Source: Paenibacillus sp. RC67
GTDB lineage: Bacteria > Bacillota > Bacilli > Paenibacillales > NBRC-103111
Assembly: GCF_030020805.1 (NCBI RefSeq)
Contig: NZ_CP125098.1
Span: 6,037,501 to 6,101,500 of the forward strand
DNA length: 64,000 nucleotides
Reading direction: 5' to 3'
The translations under genes and the position numbers were made by a program. Below the pieces are notes generated by a model. It searched no databases. It saw only the letters and a program-made list of their open reading frames with translations, and was not told the origin of the DNA. Positions 54,962-62,709 of the stretch are shown here, in pieces (within the stretch, counting starts at the first letter, position 1; each line of letters begins with the position of its first letter).

Positions 54962-55873
54962 TTATTTTTTCAACAGGTTAGCAGGCAAGAATTTCAGTTC
55001 TTCTACTTTTTTGCCTTGGAAATCAGGGCTGGAGATGTAGTCGATGAATGCTTTTACAGCGCCTTTAGCTTCGCCTTTAGTGTACATATGCTCAATACCG
55101 TACAAAGGATATTTACCATCTTTGATAGTATCTTTGGAGAATGCTACGCCTTCGAATTTCAGAGCTTTAATAGTATCGTTCAGGTAAGGAGTATCTACAT
55201 AACCGATGGAGTTAGCAGTAGAACCAACTGTAGTTGCAACAGCACCGCTGGACTCTTGAGTTACGCCATCTTTAGTGAATTCTTTGTTATCCAATACGAT
55301 TTGTTTAACCAAAGTACGGGAACCGGAGCTATCTGGACGGTGAACAACTACGATTTTAGCGTCTTTACCGCCAACTTCTTTCCAGTTCGTGATTTTACCC
55401 ATGAAAATATCAGCAGCTTGAGCTTTCGTCAAGTTATCTACGTTCACTTCTTTGTTAACAATCAAAGCAAATGGAGCGATCGCTACTACGTGGTCAACCA
55501 AACCTTTGTCTTTATACTCGTCGCCAGCTGCAACGTCAGAGTTACCGATGTCGGAAGTGCCGTCAGCTACGTTTTTCAAACCAGTACCGGAACCACCAGC
55601 TGTAACGTTAACCGTTACTTTTGGATTTTTTTCCATAAACTCAGTGGAAGCTTGTTTTACCAAAGGAAGCAATGCGCTGGATCCGGATGCTGTTACAGTT
55701 CCTGTCAAATCAGCAGCTGGTTCAGGCTTTTTGTCACCAGCAGGCGCTGCGCCGTTTGTTGGTGCTTTCGTATCAGGAGCTGCTGTTTTCGTACCGCATG
55801 CAGCAAGTACCCCCATTAAAAGAATTGCGATCAATGCGAAGCTGAAACCTCTTTTCGAGAAATGTTTAAACAT
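54962..55873 (-). CDS. pstS: Phosphate-binding lipoprotein PstS
   Basis: 303 residues from ATG 55873 (GGGAGG about 9 bases upstream); the longer frame to 55996 would run through the Pho box. Lipoprotein signal with lipobox LAAC (Cys 23), a Pro/Ala-rich linker, then the periplasmic-binding fold with phosphate contacts TASGSSALLPLV, TAGGSGTGLKNVADGTSDIGNSD and HRPDSSGSRTLVKQIV. First gene of the pst operon, behind four Pho-box repeats. Confidence 0.96.
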   Translation of the reverse strand: MFKHFSKRGFSFALIAILLMGVLAACGTKTAAPDTKAPTNGAAPAGDKKPEPAADLTGTVTASGSSALLPLVKQASTEFMEKNPKVTVNVTAGGSGTGLKNVADGTSDIGNSDVAAGDEYKDKGLVDHVVAIAPFALIVNKEVNVDNLTKAQAADIFMGKITNWKEVGGKDAKIVVVHRPDSSGSRTLVKQIVLDNKEFTKDGVTQESSGAVATTVGSTANSIGYVDTPYLNDTIKALKFEGVAFSKDTIKDGKYPLYGIEHMYTKGEAKGAVKAFIDYISSPDFQGKKVEELKFLPANLLKK

Positions 55874-55924
55874 CTCTTCATGTCCTCCCTTTGTTTCGTT
55901 CGTTTTTTGTTTACTAGGACATCT

Positions 55925-55974
55925 TAACAAGCCAATGTAAAGTTTAAACCCGCAAAACGTAAACGGAATGTAAA
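55925..55974 (-). promoter_or_regulatory. Pho box upstream of pstS
   Basis: On the minus strand TTTACA (55969-55974), TTTACG (55958-55963), TTTACA (55936-55941) and TTGTTA (55925-55930) lie in register with an 11-base period, with one unit missing at 55947. TT(A/T)ACA-type repeats at 11-base intervals are the known PhoP site in Bacillus. Induction by phosphate starvation is inferred. Confidence 0.8.
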
Positions 55975-56114
55975 AGTTATTTTTGTCGAATTTCAATACT
56001 TTTTACATAAATATGGCACTGCTTTAATAATCCCCTTCTATACTATAGGAAAAAGGATCTAGGACTTCGCTTCACGTTCTGGTTCTTATATGAAAGAACT
56101 ATGGAGGGGTAACC

Positions 56115-58043
56115 ATGAGCACAAAGACAAAGAAGCTGCCGACCATGTCTGATTTATCATTAAAAATGAAGCTTGTTATCGGAATGACCACCATGCTTGC
56201 CTTGTTTTTGATCGCAGCATTATACAACTTGCAGCAGGTGGACCAAATGAAGGTTCATTTAAGCCAACAGAACGATAAGGTAGAATTGAAGCTGATGGCG
56301 CTGGAATTAAAAGAAATGGTGCAGGAATTAAACATTATTGCGTCGGGTCTTGAAATATCCAAGAAAGCGGACTACATACCTAAATATAATGAGAAGAGAA
56401 AAATCTTTGACGAAATGATCAAGAAGATCGGTGACACAGCCACTACACCGGAGCAAGCCAAATGGCGCAGCAAGCTGATTTCGTTAACCGTTGAATATAC
56501 GAATACGTTCGATGTCGCGGCAAAGTTGGTTCAAGATAACAAGCTTCCTTCCGCTGATCTGGATAAAAATATGGAGTACTTATATAATGAATCACAAAAA
56601 CTAATGGCTGACATTTTCGTAAATGTAGACCAATTTTACATTGCCTACTCTGAAGATGCAGTTCAAGCGATAGCAGATACCCGTACTTTGCTGGATCGCA
56701 CGGTCATTGCAATGTGGATAGCTTCGATTCTCGTCGTCATTTCCGGGATCGCGATCTCCTACCTGCTAATTAGCTCCTTCGTCAAGCCTATCCGTACATT
56801 GCAGCAGGCTGTACAAGCCATGGCGAGAGGGGACTTAAGGGCCAAAATAAACAACAGCTCCAAGGATGAACTTGGAGATTTAAGCCGCAGCTTCGATCAT
56901 ATGATCGATCAGGTCCGCAGTATGCTCTCGAATATGCAATCCATCGCATCATCGTTGTCCGAGCATTCCAGCTCCTTTCACAGCTTTTCGAGCTCTACGG
57001 CTATTGCCAACGCAGATATCATAAGAGCTATTCAGGAAATCTCATCAGGTGCTGACCAGCAGGCAGGTCAGACGGAACAAAGCACCTACTTAATAACGGA
57101 AGTCCAACATGAAATGGAGAAAATAGCGCAGAACTCAGTGACCATTCAACAAAAAAGCCGCGAGGCCGCTTTTAACACACACCTAGGCTCCACTTCAATG
57201 GAATCGTTGAAGCATGCTTCCCAAACTTCAGAAGACGTATTGAACAAAGTGTTCTCCGCTATGGAGAGCTTATCAGGGAGCACGGTGCAAATTCACCAAA
57301 TCGTGAATACGATTACCGATATCTCGCATCAAACCAATGTATTAGCCTTGAATGCTGCCATAGAAGCGGCTCGCGCCGGCGTGCATGGACGAGGCTTCTC
57401 CGTCATCGCCGAAGAAGTCAGACTGCTGTCCTCTCAGACGAATGAATCGTCCAAGTCCATCTCCGTCATTATCCGTTCGCTGCTTGAGCAAACGAAGGAG
57501 CTTGAATCTTTCTTGCATGTTGCCAGACAATCATTCGACCAGCAGAATGGGAAAATGAACGAAAGCATGGATGCATTCCAGCACATTCGGTCTTCGATGG
57601 ATACGTTGTCCGAGCATATCGATCATATTCAGGAGCAGATTGGAGCTTCTAAGGAAATGAACGGCAAGCTGGTCGATTCCGTACAGTTCGTCGCGGCCAT
57701 CGCTCAAGAAACGGCGGCAGGCGTGGAAGAAGTCAATTCTACCTCTGTACAGCAGGACTCCGCCATTCAGCTTATCGCTTCACAGGCAGACGACATTCTT
57801 GAATTATCGAGCAAGCTGTTTCGAGAAATTAATCAATTCCAGATCGCAGAGGACGCTGTACATGCACGCTCAGACAGCCATTCTGCCGCTGCTGAACCGT
57901 TTCAAGAGAAACCGGCACTACTACAGGATGAGAAGAACGCAGCACCACACGCCGACGCCATAACTCAAGAAACCGCGGCAGAACCAGATTCCAAAGATTC
58001 AGCTCCACTGAAGGAGGATGATAAAAAATTGGTTACAGTATAA
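56115..58043 (+). CDS. Methyl-accepting chemotaxis protein
   Basis: 642 residues, GGAGGGG ribosome binding site. TM1 (about 18-40), an extracellular four-helix-bundle-like sensor (about 41-195), TM2 (about 196-218), HAMP (about 218-272) and the signalling domain (about 290-565) with hairpin tip VLALNAAIEAARAGVHGRGFSVIAEEV. The final 75 residues are hydrophilic and Glu/Ala-rich, without a clear CheR-docking pentapeptide. Ligand unknown. It stands alone, just after the pstS promoter and transcribed away from it; a phosphate link is only suggested by position. Confidence 0.93.
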   Translation: MSTKTKKLPTMSDLSLKMKLVIGMTTMLALFLIAALYNLQQVDQMKVHLSQQNDKVELKLMALELKEMVQELNIIASGLEISKKADYIPKYNEKRKIFDEMIKKIGDTATTPEQAKWRSKLISLTVEYTNTFDVAAKLVQDNKLPSADLDKNMEYLYNESQKLMADIFVNVDQFYIAYSEDAVQAIADTRTLLDRTVIAMWIASILVVISGIAISYLLISSFVKPIRTLQQAVQAMARGDLRAKINNSSKDELGDLSRSFDHMIDQVRSMLSNMQSIASSLSEHSSSFHSFSSSTAIANADIIRAIQEISSGADQQAGQTEQSTYLITEVQHEMEKIAQNSVTIQQKSREAAFNTHLGSTSMESLKHASQTSEDVLNKVFSAMESLSGSTVQIHQIVNTITDISHQTNVLALNAAIEAARAGVHGRGFSVIAEEVRLLSSQTNESSKSISVIIRSLLEQTKELESFLHVARQSFDQQNGKMNESMDAFQHIRSSMDTLSEHIDHIQEQIGASKEMNGKLVDSVQFVAAIAQETAAGVEEVNSTSVQQDSAIQLIASQADDILELSSKLFREINQFQIAEDAVHARSDSHSAAAEPFQEKPALLQDEKNAAPHADAITQETAAEPDSKDSAPLKEDDKKLVTV

Positions 58044-58072
58044 GCGTCCAGATTGTCGGGAAACCATGTGTG

Positions 58073-58133
58073 AAAAAAACTACGCCTCGATCTTCATCCC
58101 TAAAGGATGCAAAGACTCGGGGCGTAGTTTTTT
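58073..58133. terminator. Bidirectional terminator between the MCP and CLC genes
   Basis: AACTACGCC...GGCGTAGTT with extra pairing ATCC/GGAT, flanked by A7 and T7 tracts, between convergent genes. Confidence 0.9.
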
Positions 58134-58157
58134 AATTGTTTTATAGAGGCTCAAAGT

Positions 58158-59462
58158 TTACCGTTTAAGTTTCCATGTACCTATAGTGGTATCCTCCGTC
58201 AGGCTCACATCAGGACTTTTGGACACTCCCAGCCTTTGGGAAGTATAGATGCCTGTATGACCGGAAAATAAATAGCTAATGACGCAAGCCAAAAACATAT
58301 AGATCGCGGCCTCGGAACCAAATAGCTCGATTCCTAGCATGAAGCAGGCAATCGGTGTATTCGTAGCTCCGCAAAATACGGCGATTAATCCGAGCCCTGC
58401 AAGAAAAGGGCCTTGCAGTTGCAGCAGCCCCGCCAACGCATTGCCGAGCGTTGCTCCTATCACAAACAGAGGCGTTACTTCGCCTCCCTGGAAACCGGCC
58501 CCTAATGTAACCGAGGTAAAGATCAGCTTCCACAGAAAGGCTAACGGTGCTACCGATTCATGAAATGAATCAGTTAACAGAGGTAAGCCTAATCCGAGAT
58601 AATCCCGTGTGCCAACGATATAGACCAACGCAATGACAAGAAGTCCGCCGACAAAGCTTTTTAATACAGGATTTGGGAGCAGCCGCGTGAACCATTGCTT
58701 CAGTTTATGCGTCATCTCGCTAAATAACAGACTGACAAGTCCAAATACAATCGAAGCCGCAAATACTTTCAACAATATAACTGCCGCAACGGGCGGAACC
58801 TGCCCCATAGCGTAATGAGCGTGGTGCACGCCCCATGCCGTAGTCACTGTATGTCCGACGAAGCTGGCTACAAAACAAGGAAGCAGCGCTTCATAGGAGA
58901 TCATGCCGACCGCAATGACCTCAAGACCGAATATCGCACCGGCCAGAGGCGTTCCGAATACAGAGCCGAATCCGGCGCTGATCCCACACATAAGTAATAT
59001 TTTCCGATCGCTCGGAGAGATTCGAATCCATTTACCGAACATTTCAGCCAAGCTGCCGCCCATCTGCACGGCCGTCCCTTCACGACCCGCCGAGCCACCG
59101 AACAAATGGGTTATAATTGTGCCCCCAAGTACCAACGGGGCCATTCGCAGCGGAATCGTCTCATTCCCGGCATGAATCTGCTCCAATATTAAATTATTGC
59201 CCTTCGAGCTGCTCTTTCCATATTTCCAATAAATCCAACTGACGAGTGCTCCACCAATTGGCAGCAAGTACAATAGCCATGGCACGGCCATCCGCGCTTG
59301 TGTTGCCTCATTCAATGTTAATAGAAAGAAAGCCGATGCCGAACCGCCCAAGCCTCCAACCACACTTCCAATGATCAGCCATTTTAGCAAATACCTTATT
59401 ATTCCGTAATGAAGCTGCCCCGAAGCAGCCAATTTAGTCCAATGTTCCATGGATTTCATCAT
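58158..59462 (-). CDS. CLC family antiporter, fluoride-type (CLC-F) features
   Basis: 434 residues with about 10-12 helices. The gating-glutamate motif is GSAGREGTAV rather than GREGP, and at the GSGIP position the sequence is KGNNL, so the anion-coordinating Ser is replaced by Asn. These two substitutions are the known marks of fluoride/proton antiporters of the CLC-F clade. FQGGEVTPLFVIGA matches the usual later GGxxxP loop. Fluoride export is thus the best guess over chloride. No fluoride riboswitch is seen upstream. No gene name is given because the assignment is by motif. Confidence 0.8.
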   Translation of the reverse strand: MMKSMEHWTKLAASGQLHYGIIRYLLKWLIIGSVVGGLGGSASAFFLLTLNEATQARMAVPWLLYLLPIGGALVSWIYWKYGKSSSKGNNLILEQIHAGNETIPLRMAPLVLGGTIITHLFGGSAGREGTAVQMGGSLAEMFGKWIRISPSDRKILLMCGISAGFGSVFGTPLAGAIFGLEVIAVGMISYEALLPCFVASFVGHTVTTAWGVHHAHYAMGQVPPVAAVILLKVFAASIVFGLVSLLFSEMTHKLKQWFTRLLPNPVLKSFVGGLLVIALVYIVGTRDYLGLGLPLLTDSFHESVAPLAFLWKLIFTSVTLGAGFQGGEVTPLFVIGATLGNALAGLLQLQGPFLAGLGLIAVFCGATNTPIACFMLGIELFGSEAAIYMFLACVISYLFSGHTGIYTSQRLGVSKSPDVSLTEDTTIGTWKLKR

Positions 59463-59760
59463 TCCTTATCCAATATAACCAGGAACGCTTGCGCCCCGTT
59501 AATGCATTAATGCTGTTCCGTATCCTAACTCTCGTTCATATCATACCGTTCTCCCTCCCACATGCGCAAGCCATAATGATGAATCTTGTCGTCCTACTTT
59601 TATTAGTTTGACCTTTTTCCCGAAATGCCCGCCTTATTGACAGCACCGCTGGAAAGAATGTCGCATTCATGACGATTGCCAAGAAAAACTACTTTCTTTA
59701 TCGAATGGACACTACCTTTGTCACCCTTGCAGGGACTCCATAAAAAGAAGCGAATAGCTA
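59463..59760. other. Intergenic region between CLC and RacA-like genes
   Basis: Divergent promoter region. I looked for the fluoride riboswitch core on the CLC strand and did not find it. No open frame with a ribosome binding site is present. Confidence 0.5.
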
Positions 59761-59799
59761 GTGTATGAAAGATTAAGGAATAGATCGGAGGATGCGATG

Positions 59800-60321
59800 A
59801 TGGAATTTGTATCTACAAAAGAAGTCGCTCAGATACTGGGGGTAAGCCCTACCACGATCAAACGTTGGGTCGCCTTTTTTCAAGGTTGGTTTCAAAAGGA
59901 TGAGCTCGGTCATTACATTTACTCTCCCGAAGATGTCGAACGACTGAAGCACATTCATGAGCAGCTGCAGCAAGGCAAAACGATGCAGGCTATTATGTCC
60001 TCTGACACCAACTCCTTGAAGCCATCCAAAGCATTCGAAACCTCTCCCCCATCCTATGAAACGGATGAGCTTCTGCAGCGGATTACCCAGCTGGAGCTTC
60101 AGCTTGCCCAAAAAGCGGACGACATCGTAAGCATGCAAATATTACAGCACCGGACCGAGCTTGAAGAAATCCGAAAAACCGTTCAGACATTGGCGGAAGA
60201 TTTAGAAAGCATCCAACGCTCCTTATCCCGCCATTCCGAACGTACCCTCGCCAGCCTGCGCGAAACGCCGAAAGCAAACAAGAAAAAAAGCTTCATCAGT
60301 GCGCTATTCAGCATTTTCTAA
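59800..60321 (+). CDS. RacA-like MerR-type DNA-binding protein with coiled coil
   Basis: 173 residues from ATG 59800 (GGAGG 8 bases upstream; ATG 59797 also possible). An N-terminal MerR-like helix-turn-helix (about 1-65; VSTKEVAQILGVSPTTIKRWV, then ELGHYIYSPEDVERL) precedes a coiled coil (about 85-150; ITQLELQLAQKADDIVSM) and a basic tail. Size, the ELGHY segment and layout closely match Bacillus RacA, which anchors the chromosome origin region at the cell pole during sporulation. No neighbour corroborates the role. Confidence 0.75.
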   Translation: MEFVSTKEVAQILGVSPTTIKRWVAFFQGWFQKDELGHYIYSPEDVERLKHIHEQLQQGKTMQAIMSSDTNSLKPSKAFETSPPSYETDELLQRITQLELQLAQKADDIVSMQILQHRTELEEIRKTVQTLAEDLESIQRSLSRHSERTLASLRETPKANKKKSFISALFSIF

Positions 60322-60367
60322 ATCGGACCTGTTTCTTTTGGTGATACACAACGTGCATATAGGAAGA

Positions 60368-60405
60368 AAAGCCCTGCACTCCACCGAATGGAAATGCAGG
60401 GCTTT
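60368..60405. terminator. Terminator between RacA-like and oxidoreductase genes
   Basis: AAAGCCCTGCA/TGCAGGGCTTT, perfect 11-base arms with a 16-base loop, T/A-rich on both sides; the two genes converge. Confidence 0.88.
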
Positions 60406-60429
60406 CATACTATTGGGCGTACACTTGCT

Positions 60430-61452
60430 TTATTTCACTTGAACAACCTCAACACGCTGACCTGAACGAATAGAATCCATTATCGCCTGAGTGAATGCCA
60501 TGTAACGAGCCCCATCTGCGAAGGAAGGATCCCCTTTGGTTCCATTGCGCACGGCTTGAATAAAGTCTCTCTCTACAGTCCATTCTTTGCGTAAAGATTC
60601 AGGCACCTCTATTCTTCGTTCCTCTCCTCCTGTATTCAAGACAACCTGAGTTCCTTCAGGATAGCAGGTCAATGTCCCCTTGCTTCCATAAATGCTCAAC
60701 TGGGAATGTCCTCCTTGTACGGCCCCTGTGAACATAGCTGTTAGCAGCGAGCCTCCCGCAAATTGACCCAGCACAGTAACTGAATCCGGCACCTCCACTC
60801 GACTTTTTCCTTCCCCATCCTGTGGGCGTTCCTCAACCCAAATACGTCCATCCGCACAAAGCGATTTCAATGGGCCGAACCACTTATTAAGCACTTCCCC
60901 CATAATCCCAACATCCAACACATTAACTCCTTGCAAATCCGCTCTCTGTCTCCAATAAAGCGGCTTCTGCGCATCGGCATACTGTGAGGATGGGTGTGTC
61001 AAATGAACATGCCGAACTTCGCCCAGCTCTCCATCTTTTAACAACTGCATAACGAAGGGCTCCACTTTCATATAATTCGGTGGCGGACAAAGCATGGTCG
61101 TTAGGTCTGACGCTTCATCCAGCTTGTACATTTCCAAGGCATCCTCCAGATTGAGAGCCATCCGGGCTTGAGAGAAAACATGTTTTCCACGGGTTATACA
61201 ATATTCCGAGATTTCCCGGTGCAAAATCGGCGGCGTACATATAAATACGGCGTTTACTTCAGGATCATCGACAACCTCCTGCCACGTCGAGTACACTTTG
61301 CGAAAGCCGAACTGCTCTGCTGCCTTCTGCGCAGTTTCCATCCTCCGGTTAGCAACTGCCGTTAATTCAACACCTTCTATTTCTTTCAAATTGGGTAAGT
61401 GCCGTGATTTGGCGATCCCGCCCGCTCCAATCATGCCAATGTGAATGTTCAT
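60430..61452 (-). CDS. Gfo/Idh/MocA family oxidoreductase
   Basis: 340 residues. N-terminal Rossmann fold with GAGGIAKSRHLPNL (about 9-22), then a C-terminal alpha/beta domain with LDVGIMGEVLNKWFG. At the usual catalytic EKP position the sequence is HVFSQARMALN, so the lysine is missing; this variant occurs in a subset of the family and may change or abolish the usual dehydrogenase chemistry. NAD(P)-dependent action on a sugar or inositol derivative is the general expectation. It stands alone on the minus strand. Confidence 0.88.
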   Translation of the reverse strand: MNIHIGMIGAGGIAKSRHLPNLKEIEGVELTAVANRRMETAQKAAEQFGFRKVYSTWQEVVDDPEVNAVFICTPPILHREISEYCITRGKHVFSQARMALNLEDALEMYKLDEASDLTTMLCPPPNYMKVEPFVMQLLKDGELGEVRHVHLTHPSSQYADAQKPLYWRQRADLQGVNVLDVGIMGEVLNKWFGPLKSLCADGRIWVEERPQDGEGKSRVEVPDSVTVLGQFAGGSLLTAMFTGAVQGGHSQLSIYGSKGTLTCYPEGTQVVLNTGGEERRIEVPESLRKEWTVERDFIQAVRNGTKGDPSFADGARYMAFTQAIMDSIRSGQRVEVVQVK

Positions 61453-61676
61453 CTGCAGATCATCCTCTTTTCCTGGAATATGACTGTGTTTCTAGTAAAA
61501 TTCTTATGCTTTCTACCTTTATTAATTCTCTTTTATCATAATCAATCAGTAACTGGTTTAAAAGAGAACGGTCCGAAAAATTTCTCGATTTTTCGGTCGA
61601 CAATTCACGACAAAATCATCCACATCGCTTATAATAGATTCATAGAAAGATAGACATAATAAGGTGAGTGGACTGG

Positions 61677-62483
61677 ATGAGCAAGTACGCGGCAATACTA
61701 GTTATTTTTATTTTCATTTTCACGACAGGATGCGGTCAAAAACCGGTAAAACAAGAGACGGCAGCAGCACCCGTACCTGGACCTAACACAGCATTAAGCT
61801 CCTCACCAATCAGCCAAACCTCCACCAACACGGACGTCGTCCATCACGCTAGTACCGTAGTTAATATGGTGAAAATGGCCGATAAACGTGTCGCATTAAC
61901 GTTTGATGACGGTCCTGACAACAAGTATACGCCGCGAATACTGGATATTCTGAAAAAAAATCAGATTCAAGCTACCTTCTTCCTGATCGGTGAAAATGCC
62001 CAAAAGCATCCTCAAGTCATCAACCGCATTCTTCAAGAAGGACATGTTTTGGGAAATCATTCTTGGGACCATCAAAACTTATCCAAGATGACCTGCGATC
62101 AGATACAGAGTGAGATCAGCAAAACAGACGAGCTAATCAAAAGCATATCCGGCCAATCCCCTGAGGTTTTTCGAGCGCCTTATGGAGCTGTATCCACAGA
62201 GGTGTTGGAAACTGCTAGCTTAACCGGACATCAAAAGATCATTGGATGGTCTGTCGATACTCAGGACTGGAAGGGCAAAACGGCTGCAGAAATTCTGAGC
62301 ACGGTTAAAAAAGAAGTTCGCCCAGGCGCAATTATTTTACAGCACTCTTTCGGTGGAAGAGGCGGTAACCTGAATAATACCGTCGAGGCACTTCCATTAA
62401 TCATTGCATATTTAAAAGAAAACGGATATTCCTTCGTTACTGTACCTGAGCTTCTATCGTACGATCATACTGCGAGTAAATAG
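61677..62483 (+). CDS. Polysaccharide deacetylase lipoprotein (NodB domain)
   Basis: 268 residues from ATG 61677 (AAGGTGA 9 bases upstream; GTG 61668 gives 271). Signal peptide with lipobox FTTGC, so it is membrane-anchored. A Pro/Ser/Thr linker (about 20-60) precedes the CE4 NodB domain with TFDDGPD (motif 1), HSWDH (motif 2), FRAPYGA (motif 3), DTQDWKG (motif 4) and ILQHSFGGRG (motif 5), all intact. It should N-deacetylate peptidoglycan or another N-acetylated glycan at the cell surface. A strong terminator follows. Confidence 0.93.
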   Translation: MSKYAAILVIFIFIFTTGCGQKPVKQETAAAPVPGPNTALSSSPISQTSTNTDVVHHASTVVNMVKMADKRVALTFDDGPDNKYTPRILDILKKNQIQATFFLIGENAQKHPQVINRILQEGHVLGNHSWDHQNLSKMTCDQIQSEISKTDELIKSISGQSPEVFRAPYGAVSTEVLETASLTGHQKIIGWSVDTQDWKGKTAAEILSTVKKEVRPGAIILQHSFGGRGGNLNNTVEALPLIIAYLKENGYSFVTVPELLSYDHTASK

Positions 62484-62505
62484 CAAAAACAGACTATTGA
62501 TAAGG

Positions 62506-62541
62506 GCTGCTTGACCGTTACCGGTTCAAGCAGCTTTTTTG
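62506..62541 (+). terminator. Terminator after the deacetylase gene
   Basis: GCTGCTTGACCG/CGGTTCAAGCAGC with a short loop and six Ts. Confidence 0.9.
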
Positions 62542-62709
62542 CTGCTAGTCTTCCTCTTTTCATTGAAATATTTACGTTGAAAAGTCAATAATAAAAACGT
62601 TTCCAAACCGCAGTCCTGCCCCGATTTTTCCCTTATGTTCAAAGTCCTCAGGTATGCTATACTAGGGTGGTATTTACAAAATTTTAATATAGATAATGTG
62701 GTGATATAC

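Noticed and set aside
55016-55819. 267-codon plus-strand ORF opposite pstS
   Set aside because: Antisense shadow of a well-supported pstS gene; low-complexity Phe/Ser/Cys composition.
59463-59760. Fluoride riboswitch upstream of the CLC-F-type gene
   Set aside because: The conserved GGNGATGG core and pseudoknot partners could not be found on the minus strand.
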